Shown here: positions 16,401 through 24,953 of the stretch, piece by piece
Layout: each line of letters opens with the position of its first letter
Numbering within the stretch: the first letter of the stretch is position 1
From: Clostridia bacterium
GTDB lineage: Bacteria > Bacillota > Clostridia > Oscillospirales > CAG-272
Reading direction: 5' to 3'
Assembly: GCA_017935065.1 (NCBI GenBank)
Contig: JAGBIF010000002.1
Coordinates: forward strand, 1 to 56,073
Length of the DNA stretch: 56,073 bases
Translations under genes and position numbers: made by a program
The notes under the pieces: model-generated
The model's input: only the letters and a program-made list of their open reading frames with translations
Database searches by the model: none
Told to the model about the DNA's origin: nothing

Positions 16401-19400
16401 TAATTCCGTCGGTGAGATTGCCTATTCCGAAAATCGACGTGTTGTGGCAGGTAGTTCCGCTATTTTGCACAACACTTGTGCCTCTTAAAATATTTGTTCT
16501 GAAGGAATCTCTTACAAGCTGTCCTGAAAGCGTAATCTCATTAATTGATACGCCCTTAACGCTTCCCGCTACGTTATTCTTCAAGGTGAATTTTATTTTG
16601 TACGCGCTGAAGGCGGAAAGGTCGTACTTATATTCCTTGAGAGGTGACGAATAGGTTTTATCAACCGCAACGAAGTATTTACCTCCGTCGTAAAGCTCAA
16701 TCTTAACGTCGGATACGGTACCCGCCTCAAAGAGATCAAGCTTAAGCTCGCCAAGCGCGTATTCACCCTCAAGGTCTATCTCGAAAACAGAGACAGCTCC
16801 CTCATTGGTGGTAGAAGCAAACCTGAAAAGCCCGTCGGTAGCATCGGTGGCTGACACTCTGCCGTCAACTACTCTCTGGTGCCTGTAGTTCATTCCGGTG
16901 CCGTGGTATCCAACGTCACCCTCGCAGGGTGTAACCTGCTTATAAAGAAGAATATTGTCTGAATAGGGTCCAAGGTCTATGCCAAGGTCAACAATGGTTG
17001 ATTCGGTATAGCCCGTAGCTACCGATGCCGCGTATTTGGTATCGGCACTGTAATCGTCAATAACGAATACGGGCACGCCCGCTGTAGCCCTTAAGGTATA
17101 GCTGCCGTCTGCGTTTTTAACATATAGGTTGTATTTTTCGGCAACATCACCCTCGGATTTTACTGTGATCTGAGTTTTTCCGTCGGGTAATGTACAGGTA
17201 TCATAATCGGTCACGTAAAAGTCAAGAGGATTTACATAGCATAGCGCACCGTCACTCTCAGCACCGCCGTTTCCTATAGCACTTACGCGGTAGGTAATGC
17301 GCGCGTTTTCCTCGCTCTCGGCAAGCTCGTAAACGCATTTATTGGTATTTACAGAGCCTATCAAGGTGTAATCCTTAGCATCGCCTACTGCCTTGTATAC
17401 CTTGTATCCTGTAGCACCCTCAACCTCATTCCAGCAAAGCGCGTATTCGTTGGCGCTAATCTGCGTTGCCTTCATCGCGGTGGGGGCAGCAGGTCTTGCG
17501 CTCTTCGGTGCTATGCCCGAAATAATGTATGTAGAGCCTGCCTCGGTTGCAAAGCTGATTACATCGCCACTTACGGTATAGCTTATCTCATCACCGCTTG
17601 TTGCGTTCTTGATTACAGCGCCCGAAAGTCCCTCATGCTTAACCTTACATACACCGCCGCTTCCAGACAGGATGTTGAGAGTTTTAAGGCTTCCGTCTCT
17701 CCACCTTGCGCTGACCTCAAAGTTGCCTCTGGCAACAAGACCTGTGTACTGTCCGTCAGCCCATGCATCAGGAATTGCCGCAAGCGGCTCTATATATCCC
17801 TCATGGCTCTGAAGAAGCATCTCGCTGACACCCGCGGTGCCGCCGAGGTTACCGTCAAGCTGGAAGCCCGACTGGCTCATATCCCAAAGATTTGTGAAGG
17901 TGTGAGCCGAGAGAAGCTCGCGGTACATATCGTGCGCGCGCTCACCGTTTTTAAGTCTTGCCCAAAGGCTCTGCCTGTGAGCGACGCTCCAGCCCCATCT
18001 TCCGTCACCGTCGCCTCTCTCGGAAAGCGCAACCTCTGCGGCATCCAGCCATGCGGGAGTTGAGGAATTCACAATATCACCAGGGTAAAGGCCGACGAGG
18101 TGTGATACGTGACGGTGCTCCCACTCGCCGTATTCACCGTAGTAGTCCTCCTCGCGGAATTCCTTAAGCTGTCCTGAGTAGCCGACCTTAATAGCGTCGT
18201 AATACGCCACCTGCTTCTTAAGCGTCGCGAGTATGCTATCGGCGGTCTCGTCAATTCCGAGCGCCTCTGCCGCCTTAAGCGTATTGATGGCATTTATGAG
18301 TGCAAACGACTGGTCATAGGTCGTACCCATAGAGTAGTACCACTCACCGCCGACGTGCTGCTCAGCCGAGTCACCGCTCGGATTGAGATAAGAGCCGTCA
18401 GGCTGAAGCTGTACCATTTTGGTTATAAACTGCGAGCCGCCCTTAAGTGCTATATATGCAACATCAAGAGCCGCGCTTGCCCTTGTATAATCGTAGTAAT
18501 CCCAGAAAAGCGAGGTAGTAAATCCGAGGTTACCTATCGACGCCGAGCCGTAAACGAAGTAGGGGGTGACACCGATTGACATACACCAGCCGTTGCCGCC
18601 ATCCTCGCCCGATGCCGAGGGGTTTGTATTATTTATCAGCGTTGTCGCGTTCTTCTGCGCCTGCTCAAGGTATGCGTTAAAGTATTCAACATAGCCCTCA
18701 AAGGTTTCGGCAAGGTTTGTTGAGAACGCAGGCCAATAGTTCATCTGGACATTGATATTATGCCATATTCCCGAGCTCCAGGGCGGATTTTTATACCTGT
18801 TCCATACGCCCTGAAGGGTTGCGGGAAGCGCACCCGAGCGCGAAGAGGATATAAGAAGATATCTGCCGTACTGGAAGTAAAGCTCCTCAAGATACAGGCT
18901 GTAATTTCCGTTCTGATAATTCTTAAGAAGAGCGTCGGTGGTAATATCGGGCACCTCACCGCCAAGATCAAGCGATACTCTGCCAAAAAGCGAGTAGTAA
19001 TCGTTTATGTGCCTTTGACGAAGCTCGGCATAGGTATGCGACCTAACCTCTGACATCTGATCCGCAACATAAGCGACGACATCGGTAATAGGCGAGTTCT
19101 GAAGCTTATTCACATTCGTGCCTGTGGTAAATACCTCGGGCGCAAGATAGTAGTTGGTATCAATGGTCACAAGAATGTAGGCGCTGTCAGCACCGCTTAC
19201 TGTAACAGTGCCGTTATCGGGCTCACTTTTCTCGTTGGTACCGTTCTGATAGGTCATAGTACCGCCTGTGGGTATGACGCGGTACTCTGCGGCAAAATCG
19301 ATATCGTAGTAGGACATATTTCCCGACAGAACTATCTTACCGTCATCCGATGCAACGACCGTACCGTGCTTTGCGGCGCCGTCACCCTCCTTGAGGTTGT

Positions 19401-19989
19401 AGTCACCCTCATACGGAATAGTGGGGCGAAGGGTGAAATTAAGATTTCCCTCACCGCTTGCCTCAAGCTTAATAGCAAAAACCTTGTCAACATAAGATGT
19501 AAAATACTCTCTTGTAAAGGTAACTCCGCCAGACTTGTAGCTCACACCCGAGGTCGCGGTTTTGAGGTCAAGGTATCTCTCGTATTCGGAAATACCTGTA
19601 TGTCCGAAATCTATGTAGGTCTCAGAAAAGTTATTAAGGCCACCGTTTGAGGTATAGTTGTAGAGCGTTTTCTCGGTAATCTGCAGTCTCTCTGTGGCAG
19701 TGCCGCCAAAGACATTGACACCGAAATAGCCGTTTCCGAGAGGCAGCGACCAGCGCTCCCATCCGTCACCGTCGTATTTGTTGGTATTAAACATACCGTG
19801 GTAATCCTTGTCCCATGCAGGATCATAATTCTGCGGTGCTTCCTCGTCGTACCACAGCTTAAGCGCCTTGTCAGACGGATCGATAATAACCTGATCCGCA
19901 AGCGTCTGCGCATAGGCAATAAGACCTGACGCGGCAATGACAGGTACAAGCATAGCAATCACCAGAAAAAATGCAGTAAGCTTTTTCAT
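13462..19989 (-). CDS. Secreted multidomain GH95 alpha-L-fucosidase
   Basis: 2175 residues. Signal peptide 1-27 (ends AYAQ). GH95 unit about 30-820: the AfcA water-activating Asn pair appears as N411-I-N413 before MNYWPA (416-421), the region of the catalytic Glu is followed by WEHRHVSHL (623 on), and the catalytic Asp is probably D712 in QLDGNLGGTAG. The enzyme should remove alpha-1,2-fucose (or galactose) from glycans. Then an FN3-like domain (~831-925), three F5/8C-like carbohydrate-binding domains (~1010-1160, 1165-1325, 1323-1485), a LamG-like domain (~1560-1810), one cell-wall-binding-type repeat (GWRYFDGDGHMVYGD, ~1857), a HIYSPDSGKCTLCG motif and a C-terminal module of ~290 residues. 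No LPXTG, SLH or dockerin. An AraC gene is divergent upstream. Ribosome site AAAGGAAAGG. Confidence 0.92.
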   Translation of the reverse strand: MKKLTAFFLVIAMLVPVIAASGLIAYAQTLADQVIIDPSDKALKLWYDEEAPQNYDPAWDKDYHGMFNTNKYDGDGWERWSLPLGNGYFGVNVFGGTATERLQITEKTLYNYTSNGGLNNFSETYIDFGHTGISEYERYLDLKTATSGVSYKSGGVTFTREYFTSYVDKVFAIKLEASGEGNLNFTLRPTIPYEGDYNLKEGDGAAKHGTVVASDDGKIVLSGNMSYYDIDFAAEYRVIPTGGTMTYQNGTNEKSEPDNGTVTVSGADSAYILVTIDTNYYLAPEVFTTGTNVNKLQNSPITDVVAYVADQMSEVRSHTYAELRQRHINDYYSLFGRVSLDLGGEVPDITTDALLKNYQNGNYSLYLEELYFQYGRYLLISSSRSGALPATLQGVWNRYKNPPWSSGIWHNINVQMNYWPAFSTNLAETFEGYVEYFNAYLEQAQKNATTLINNTNPSASGEDGGNGWCMSIGVTPYFVYGSASIGNLGFTTSLFWDYYDYTRASAALDVAYIALKGGSQFITKMVQLQPDGSYLNPSGDSAEQHVGGEWYYSMGTTYDQSFALINAINTLKAAEALGIDETADSILATLKKQVAYYDAIKVGYSGQLKEFREEDYYGEYGEWEHRHVSHLVGLYPGDIVNSSTPAWLDAAEVALSERGDGDGRWGWSVAHRQSLWARLKNGERAHDMYRELLSAHTFTNLWDMSQSGFQLDGNLGGTAGVSEMLLQSHEGYIEPLAAIPDAWADGQYTGLVARGNFEVSARWRDGSLKTLNILSGSGGVCKVKHEGLSGAVIKNATSGDEISYTVSGDVISFATEAGSTYIISGIAPKSARPAAPTAMKATQISANEYALCWNEVEGATGYKVYKAVGDAKDYTLIGSVNTNKCVYELAESEENARITYRVSAIGNGGAESDGALCYVNPLDFYVTDYDTCTLPDGKTQITVKSEGDVAEKYNLYVKNADGSYTLRATAGVPVFVIDDYSADTKYAASVATGYTESTIVDLGIDLGPYSDNILLYKQVTPCEGDVGYHGTGMNYRHQRVVDGRVSATDATDGLFRFASTTNEGAVSVFEIDLEGEYALGELKLDLFEAGTVSDVKIELYDGGKYFVAVDKTYSSPLKEYKYDLSAFSAYKIKFTLKNNVAGSVKGVSINEITLSGQLVRDSFRTNILRGTSVVQNSGTTCHNTSIFGIGNLTDGITSNNVQEMFGNDAWKTGRYATSSVENATSTFTVALDGRYTLDKLYIDGFFQKTAGSPTHIKVELFDKGEWTEAYLGEGLSQAYTYEIALGEDVATQIRITVSNSASSEGITLSEIRCSGVKCKTQYIENVFSGKTFTQIAGTALAGSNYPVANLTDGITSDDARNSGSSTPWTIGRWATANAAGANATLTMDLGASYALGRLTVDSFYQHLRNAPTDIKVEVYSEGEWTVLYDKTGLAQAQTYTVDLGGKVGTQIRITFVNTTENAKDVGLSISEITLDAETVLNTGFDRTAGVAAAARLVSYINAPEVGEADRKEALAALDEIRVALGNTAGDTKMLATAISNLEYFLDSVGKREAFFELIGKENIIIDYNFDTVVDLSQNYNYVNATGLDGAPCFTGDASARATRVQLVNSAGGLEFVERQGGYALHNGYKDKIGTSGITLLIDNNSTTQSYIDNLSDRAGESFVVEMSMKGGVSMYNKPLMSVYTRAHKYGNNVTAGVHLLGLWGSGEIYPYSSPTTILARLSPDKYTHIAAYVDVPANKYYIYIDGENVTPTGYTFLTDADRAKIAGSYDKTGGGTVTLTQNDFIFGEARIFHNDDIHGDVSFDSITAYYTDRGYVNRASAECWYTPLGIDYNGVNYTYADKANEWVEFTDGWRYFDGDGHMVYGDTVFGETTLEFSDKGVLNGNPCEGTNHIYSPDSGKCTLCGAYEDGISALGGLSVTLKDNVLINFFLELDETVSASPDTKVIIDGRELSVADGKVVRIDGKDYYQFTYAVAAKDVAKDITVRVVNGAVSGKTHTYSVIRYIDTLKKTETNPATLALVDALATYGEYARDFFDGGEYTMPELSGGIEATAPIKTGSLSSFTYSKTTLVLESTTAIRHYFTGSAEGITVEGGELVKEGDGLYYIEVKGIIPSMLDAEYEVIAKNTSGESVSIKCSALSYARVVTETASSEASLKNLMKALYLYGCAAKDYTGD

Positions 19990-20050
19990 AGCATTTTCCT
20001 TTCCTTTATAATAAATTTACAAAAATAAATAATAAATTTATATTGCTATG

Positions 20051-20079
20051 TTGATTTTACCAAATTCTTATGTTATAAT
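20051..20079 (+). promoter_or_regulatory. Sigma-A promoter of the AraC gene
   Basis: TTGATT (20051-20056), 17-base spacer, TATAAT (20074-20079). No equally good promoter is visible for the divergent GH95 gene, as expected if that one needs an activator. Confidence 0.8.
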
Positions 20080-20110
20080 CTAGGTAAAATATTACATTGT
20101 TTTGTGTAAT
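20055..20110. promoter_or_regulatory. Two inverted repeats between GH95 and the AraC gene
   Basis: TTTTACC (20055-20061) faces GGTAAAA (20083-20089) across the AraC -10 box, and ATTACA (20091-20096) faces TGTAAT (20105-20110) with an 8-base spacer just after the start of transcription. Both are plausible regulator sites; inference only. Confidence 0.45.
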
Positions 20111-20131
20111 TTTGTTCAGAGGTGTTGATTT

Positions 20132-21028
20132 ATGAAGGAGCTTATAGAAAAGAAAGGCGCGCCATATTATTACTCGATACGAAACCTTGAGGAAAAGACG
20201 TACGAGGAAATACGCGCGTTTATTCAGCGTGACTTCACTCGGCATTTTCATATACAGGAATTTTACGAGATAATCATTATAACGAACGGTGTCGGTATTC
20301 ACACACTTGATGAGCGTGAATACAAGGTAAAAAAAGGGGCGGTATTCATAGTACCGCCTATGGTAAAGCACGCCTTTATAAGCGAATATCAGATGGATGT
20401 GTTCCACACTCTTATCCACCCTAAGTTTTTTGAGTATTTTACAAGACTTTTATCAACTCTTCCGAATTACGATATACTCTTTAATATCCTGCCAAGCGTC
20501 AGCCGACACGGCAACACGCCCGCCTACCTCTATATTCCCGAGGATGAATTTGACGGCTTTTTTGAAAATTATATACTGCCGATGATGAAATACGATCATC
20601 CAGCCGATATATTCGACCTTTGCAACGCATATGCCGATACTCTGCATCTTATATGCGAGCTTTGCCGATTTTCTGTGCAGGTACAAAATGATAAGGAAAG
20701 CAGTCAGTCAGGCATCGCATCGGCGCTTACCTATATTAACGAGAATTACAATAAGAAGATAGAGCTTGACGATCTTCTTAAAATTTCTGCTCTGTCAAAG
20801 ACCGCCTTTTATCAGCGCTTCAGAGAGCTGACGGGAAAATCGCCAAGTCAATACATAATATCGGTAAGGCTCGCAAGCGCGCAGAATATGCTTCGCAATA
20901 CCTTACTTTCGGTGGATGAAATAGCGAGCGCTATCGGCTTTTACGACAGAGCGCACTTTGTTAAGGCATACAAATCCGAGTTCGGCATATCACCTACACA
21001 GTACAAAAAATCAATAAAAAAACCGTAG
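20132..21028 (+). CDS. AraC-family transcription regulator with cupin sensor
   Basis: 298 residues. N-terminal cupin-type sugar-sensing domain (about 20-170; the RHFHIQEFYEIIII stretch and G-x-x-x-VPP turn) and a C-terminal double helix-turn-helix (about 195-295) with SALSKTAFYQRFRELTGKSP and IASAIGFYDRAHFVKAYKSE. Divergent from the GH95 gene with only 142 bases between the starts, so it is the likely regulator of the fucosidase operon, probably an activator responding to a sugar. Translation starts after AGAGGTG. Confidence 0.9.
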   Translation: MKELIEKKGAPYYYSIRNLEEKTYEEIRAFIQRDFTRHFHIQEFYEIIIITNGVGIHTLDEREYKVKKGAVFIVPPMVKHAFISEYQMDVFHTLIHPKFFEYFTRLLSTLPNYDILFNILPSVSRHGNTPAYLYIPEDEFDGFFENYILPMMKYDHPADIFDLCNAYADTLHLICELCRFSVQVQNDKESSQSGIASALTYINENYNKKIELDDLLKISALSKTAFYQRFRELTGKSPSQYIISVRLASAQNMLRNTLLSVDEIASAIGFYDRAHFVKAYKSEFGISPTQYKKSIKKP

Positions 21029-21081
21029 CTTACTACTATACTTTACATTACTCGCCATTTCTCGCAAAAACCAACCGCATC

Positions 21082-21681
21082 TCAAACCGTAGCACATCCC
21101 GATGTAAGCCTTGCGATTGCATCACCGTCTGTAAGCCTTTCGCAATGCTCGGTTATGTAAGGAAAGAGCGTCGGCGGCAGGCTTTTGGCGAACTCAAGCA
21201 CCCTCGCGTACTCGGATATACCGCTTCCCTTACCAACTCCCCTCTCGACAAGATCAAGATAATAACTTCCGTCATCGGCAAGATAAAGGTCACTGCTCTT
21301 GACTGAAAATCCCGCTATAAGCTTAACCGCCGACATAAGCTCAAGGGCACCTTCAAATTTGTAAATTGCCCGTCTTGCCCGAAGCAGAGTTACCCTTCCC
21401 GAGCGGCTTATCGCCCGTTCCGCCTCAAGCGGAAGTATGCCGAGCTTGGTTACGAAAAGCTCACACCCGCCGCCCTTTGACGGGTAGTACTGCAAAAGCA
21501 GCTTATCTCCGCCCGCGTCAAAGCCGTGCGTTTCCTTTACAGTATCAAGAATTCTGAAGAAGCTTCGCCTCACCTCGGCATCGTTATAGTCGGGATTGTC
21601 GCTATCCAAGCCGTACTGCTTCATATCGCCCCTTGTGAGCATAAGCTTCAGCTTTGAATCGCTTATCTTAAGTACCTCCAT
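21082..21681 (-). CDS. mecA: MecA-type adaptor protein
   Basis: 199 residues from the ATG at 21681, preceded by AGGGGGAA; the frame open to 21897 has no start signals and crosses the queT promoter. Sequence follows MecA: N-terminal domain MEVLKISDSKLKLMLTRGDMKQYGL, acidic-basic linker, then a C-terminal domain with YKFEGALELMSAVKLI and YLDL. MecA/YpbH proteins bring targets to the ClpC unfoldase and control its assembly. No clp gene is nearby. Transcribed away from queT. Confidence 0.8.
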   Translation of the reverse strand: MEVLKISDSKLKLMLTRGDMKQYGLDSDNPDYNDAEVRRSFFRILDTVKETHGFDAGGDKLLLQYYPSKGGGCELFVTKLGILPLEAERAISRSGRVTLLRARRAIYKFEGALELMSAVKLIAGFSVKSSDLYLADDGSYYLDLVERGVGKGSGISEYARVLEFAKSLPPTLFPYITEHCERLTDGDAIARLTSGCATV

Positions 21682-21819
21682 AAAATTCCCCCTTTTTATT
21701 ATATAATAGCATATTCCACTCGATTTTGATACCGACAGTTTATTCCATTTACGGGCTTTATATGCTTTAACGTGGGAGCATAGGCTTTTTCTCTTATTTA
21801 AGGAAAAAATTTTTAACTC

Positions 21820-21848
21820 TTGATTTTTCCTTTGGTTTGTGCTATTAT
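21820..21848 (+). promoter_or_regulatory. Sigma-A promoter of queT
   Basis: TTGATT (21820-21825), 17-base spacer, TATTAT (21843-21848). Transcription should begin near 21855, exactly at the 5' side of the leader hairpin. Confidence 0.8.
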
Positions 21849-21855
21849 ATTTCTC

Positions 21856-21920
21856 GGTGAGTTCGAGACCTTCCTCACCCAGCATAGAGATATGCAAAAA
21901 AACAAAACTAAAGGAAAGCT
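21856..21920 (+). ncRNA. Candidate preQ1-type riboswitch in the queT leader
   Basis: Stem GGTGAG (21856-21861) / CTCACC (21874-21879) closes a 12-base loop TTCGAGACCTTC; a second hairpin GCATA-gaga-TATGC (21882-21895) and an A-rich tail follow. CCTT in the loop can pair with AAGG of the ribosome site (21911-21914), giving an H-type pseudoknot that would hide the ribosome site, as in preQ1 riboswitches. Position in front of queT fits. The class is not certain because the match to any one consensus is partial. Confidence 0.6.
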
Positions 21921-21924
21921 TAAT

Positions 21925-22416
21925 ATGAAAAACAACAAAGGTGTACTCTTTATCGCAAGGGCGGGGCTTATCGGCGCGCTCTACGCAGTCCTCTCTTACA
22001 TTAGCGCCCCGCTTACCTTCTTCGGCTTTCAGTTCCGTCTGTCCGAGGCAATGACGGTGCTTCCCGTATTCTTTCCCGAGGCAATCCTCGGTCTTTTTGT
22101 CGGATGCATAGTATCAAATACTGTTACGGGGGCGGTATTTTTCGACATTCTTTTCGGCAGTCTCGCGACACTGATAGGCGCTTCACTTGCCTATATTATG
22201 AGAAAGCTTCCGCAGGGACTTCTATGGCTGGCAACCGTACCCGCGATAATTTCAAACACACTGATTATTCCGCCCGTGCTGGTCGCCTTCTACGGCAGCA
22301 CGGAATCCTACGCCTTCCTAACCCTCACGGTATTCGTCGGCGAGGCGGTAACGGCGGGAGGTCTTGGCACGCTACTTTTATATCAGCTGAAGCGAGTGTT
22401 CAAGATAGCCCGATAA
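21925..22416 (+). CDS. queT: QueT-type queuosine-precursor transporter
   Basis: 163 residues with about five membrane helices. QueT is the substrate subunit of an ECF transporter for queuosine precursors such as preQ1. Family marks: LIGALYAVLSYISAPL, FQFRLSEAMTVLPVFFPEA and GLFVGCIVSN. Start at 21925 after AAAGGAAAG; an earlier start at 21820 would lie before the promoter -10 box. ECF energy subunits are not in the window. Regulated, by inference, through the leader pseudoknot. Confidence 0.9.
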   Translation: MKNNKGVLFIARAGLIGALYAVLSYISAPLTFFGFQFRLSEAMTVLPVFFPEAILGLFVGCIVSNTVTGAVFFDILFGSLATLIGASLAYIMRKLPQGLLWLATVPAIISNTLIIPPVLVAFYGSTESYAFLTLTVFVGEAVTAGGLGTLLLYQLKRVFKIAR

Positions 22417-22421
22417 TAAGG

Positions 22422-22486
22422 AAATAACCGTTAGCAGGTCAATCGTCCACGGTGTAAGGACGGTTAAATCGCTAACGGTTATTTTA
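22422..22486. terminator. Terminator between queT and the NfnB-like gene
   Basis: AAATAACCGTTAGC (22422-22435) pairs with GCTAACGGTTATTT (22471-22484), with an inner CGTCC/GGACG stem; A/T runs on both sides make it bidirectional. Confidence 0.9.
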
Positions 22487-22510
22487 TTTGTACTTTTGGG
22501 GCTATACTAC

Positions 22511-23932
22511 TTATTTTGTCCTGAGGTACTCGTCAATCGCCGCCGCGGCAAGCTTGCCTGCACCCATCGCGGATATTACGGTTGCGGCGCCCGTTACGGC
22601 ATCGCCTCCAGCATATACACCGCATTTTCCCGTTTTGCCCGTTCCCTCCTCAACGATAATACCGCCTCTTTCGTTTGTGGGAAGGTCGGCAGTCGTTGAC
22701 TTTATAAGCGGGTTGGGTGTTGTGCCTATTGACATTACCACGGTATCAACATCAAGAGTAAACTCGCTTCCCTCGACTGGGACAGGTCTGCGCCTGCCTC
22801 TTGCATCAGGCTCACCGAGCGCCATCCTCTGGCATCTCATACCGATTACCGAGCCGTTTTTAGGATCTCGTCTGTCATTTTCGTTGTTATAGCCCAGAAC
22901 CTCGGTGGGATTTGTGAGAAGCATAAATTCTATGCCCTCTTCCTTTGCGTGCTCAACCTCCTCGCGCCTTGCGGGAAGCTCCTCCTCGGAGCGTCTGTAT
23001 ACGATATAGACCTTATCCGCACCAAGTCTTACCGCGGTCCTTGCCGCATCCATCGCGACGTTTCCGCCGCCGACTACGGCAACCGTGCCGCCCTTCATTA
23101 TAGGTGTTTCGGAATTCTCTCGGAAGGCACCCATCAGGTTTGAGCGTGTGAGGAACTCGTTTGCCGAATACACGCCCTTAAGCGACTCGCCAGGGATATT
23201 CATAAACGCGGGAAGTCCCGCGCCCGAGCCGATAAATACCGCCTCAAAGCCCATATCGAAAAGCTCGTCAACAAGAAGCGTCTTACCTATGATAACGTTT
23301 GTCATAAGCTTAACTCCGAGCGCCTCCAGGTTCTCAACCTCCTTGTCGACTATGCGCTTTGGCAGACGGAATTCGGGAATTCCGTAGGAAAGCACGCCGC
23401 CCGCCTTGTGAAGTGCCTCAAAGACTGTAACCTCGTAGCCGACCCTAGCAAGGTCGCCTGCGCAGGTAAGCCCCGCGGGGCCTGCACCGACTATCGCCAC
23501 GCGGTGTCCGTTAGGCTCGGGCTTTGAGCCGCTTGCCGAAGAGTGCGCGTTATGATAGTCAGCAACGAAGCGCTCAAGTCTGCCTATCGCAACAGGCTCG
23601 CCCTTGATGCCTCTTACGCATCTTGCCTCGCACTGTGTCTCCTGAGGACATACTCTGCCGCATACGGCAGGAAGCGAGGAGGACTCGCTTATAATCTTAT
23701 AAGCACCCTCAAAATCAAGCTCCTTTATTCTGGCTATAAATTCGGGTATTCTTACATTTACAGGACATCCCGCAACGCAGGGGGTGTTTTTACAGCTAAG
23801 GCAGCGAAGGCTCTCATTCAGCGCATCGTCCTCGGTGTAGCCGAGGGTGACCTCGTCAAAATTTCTGCGTCTTATCTCGGCATCCTGCGTAGGCATAGGT
23901 GTTTTTGTTGCCTGCATATTTATATTCTTCAT
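22511..23932 (-). CDS. nfnB: NfnB / SudA-like large subunit (GltA-type NADPH oxidoreductase)
   Basis: 473 residues. N-terminal iron-sulfur region with CLSCKNTPCVAGCP and CGRVCPQETQCEARC, then the two-dinucleotide-binding flavoprotein core: GAGPAGLTCAGDL (FAD) and VVGGGNVAMDAARTA (NADPH). This is the glutamate-synthase-small-subunit fold. Beside the 2Fe-2S flavoprotein gene upstream it forms the NfnAB complex (reduced ferredoxin:NADP+ oxidoreductase, electron-bifurcating) or a sulfide dehydrogenase of the same architecture. Its ATG overlaps the upstream TGA (ATGA). No glutamate synthase large subunit is present, which argues against a GltB role. Confidence 0.85.
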   Translation of the reverse strand: MKNINMQATKTPMPTQDAEIRRRNFDEVTLGYTEDDALNESLRCLSCKNTPCVAGCPVNVRIPEFIARIKELDFEGAYKIISESSSLPAVCGRVCPQETQCEARCVRGIKGEPVAIGRLERFVADYHNAHSSASGSKPEPNGHRVAIVGAGPAGLTCAGDLARVGYEVTVFEALHKAGGVLSYGIPEFRLPKRIVDKEVENLEALGVKLMTNVIIGKTLLVDELFDMGFEAVFIGSGAGLPAFMNIPGESLKGVYSANEFLTRSNLMGAFRENSETPIMKGGTVAVVGGGNVAMDAARTAVRLGADKVYIVYRRSEEELPARREEVEHAKEEGIEFMLLTNPTEVLGYNNENDRRDPKNGSVIGMRCQRMALGEPDARGRRRPVPVEGSEFTLDVDTVVMSIGTTPNPLIKSTTADLPTNERGGIIVEEGTGKTGKCGVYAGGDAVTGAATVISAMGAGKLAAAAIDEYLRTK

Positions 23933-24795
23933 TTTCTGTCATCCCCTGACTTCATATTGAGAAGGTTACAGGTTTCCTCGTATCTGTGTCTTTCAAAGTC
24001 CCTGTACGCGCCGCCCCGTAGCATTGCCTCGTCAAAATCCACCTCGGCACCGTCGAATTCGGGACCGTCGACGCAAGCAAAGCGAGTCACGCGCTTACCG
24101 TCCTTGATAAGAGTAAGGCGGCAGCCTCCGCACATTCCCGTTCCGTCAATCATAATCGGGTTCATTGATACCACAGAGGGAATACCGTGCTCCTTCGCGA
24201 CCTCGGCTACGAACTTCATCATAATGACGGGGCCTATCGCGATTATTCTGTCAAAGCGCGCGCCCTCATTTATCATCTCACGAAGCGGCACGCAGACATT
24301 TCCCTCTCTGCCATAGCTTCCGTCATCTGTCATTACATGAAGCTTATCCGAGCAGGCGCGGAATTCGTCCTCAAGGATTACGAGCTCACTGCTCCTGAAG
24401 CCTATGACCGAGGTGACCTCACAGCCGAGGGCGTGAAGCTTTTCGGCAACGGGAAGCGCTATCGCGCAGCCGACACCGCCGCCGACGATGCATACGCGAG
24501 ACAGCCCCTCGGTCTCGGTAGGTCTGCCGAGAGGACCCGCAAAGTCGCATATGCTGTCCCCGACCTCAAGCGCACCGAGCTTGGCGGTGGTCGCGCCGAC
24601 CGTCTGGAAAATTATTTTTACCGTACCCGCCTCGCGGTCAAAGCCCGCGACGGTAAGCGGTATGCGCTCACCGCTTTCGTCAACTCTCAGAATAATGAAC
24701 TGTCCTGCCTCTGCATGCCTTGCGACAAGGGGTGCCTCAACGTCCATCATCGTGACGCTTTTATTCAGAGCTTTTTTGCTAACGATCTTATACAT
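23929..24795 (-). CDS. nfnA: NfnA / SudB-like small subunit (ferredoxin-NADP+ reductase type)
   Basis: 288 residues. FAD-binding beta-barrel (about 1-100) with the RIPLTVAGFD motif, NAD-binding domain with VCIVGGGVGCAIALP, and a C-terminal [2Fe-2S] site GTGMCGGCRLTL ... RFACVDGPEFD. The same arrangement as PyrK and NfnA. With the overlapping downstream gene it should make the heterodimer that couples NADH and reduced ferredoxin to NADPH formation. Ribosome site is weak (AAAGG about 14 bases before the ATG); the promoter 24834-24862 is good. Confidence 0.85.
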   Translation of the reverse strand: MYKIVSKKALNKSVTMMDVEAPLVARHAEAGQFIILRVDESGERIPLTVAGFDREAGTVKIIFQTVGATTAKLGALEVGDSICDFAGPLGRPTETEGLSRVCIVGGGVGCAIALPVAEKLHALGCEVTSVIGFRSSELVILEDEFRACSDKLHVMTDDGSYGREGNVCVPLREMINEGARFDRIIAIGPVIMMKFVAEVAKEHGIPSVVSMNPIMIDGTGMCGGCRLTLIKDGKRVTRFACVDGPEFDGAEVDFDEAMLRGGAYRDFERHRYEETCNLLNMKSGDDRK

Positions 24796-24833
24796 TGATC
24801 AAAGGACTGCCTTTCTTTCTTACTATAAGGAAT

Positions 24834-24862
24834 ATTGTAGCACAAACAAATATAAATTTCAA
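24834..24862 (-). promoter_or_regulatory. Sigma-A promoter of nfnAB
   Basis: Minus strand: TTGAAA (24857-24862), 17-base spacer, TACAAT (24834-24839). Confidence 0.8.
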
Positions 24863-24885
24863 CCGATATTTACATAAAAATCGCC

Positions 24886-24914
24886 TTGACATAAAAATAT
24901 TTTAGTGATATAAT
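24886..24914 (+). promoter_or_regulatory. Sigma-A promoter of yidD
   Basis: TTGACA (24886-24891), 17-base spacer, TATAAT (24909-24914), full consensus; only 23 bases separate it from the nfnAB promoter on the other strand. Confidence 0.9.
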
Positions 24915-24953
24915 ATAATTGTTATAATATAGGTCGCAGGATGGTGTGGCAGA

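Noticed and set aside
22511..24795. Glutamate synthase small subunit plus dihydroorotate dehydrogenase electron subunit (PyrK)
   Set aside because: No gltB or pyrD neighbour, and the overlapping order of the two genes fits NfnAB or sulfide dehydrogenase better.
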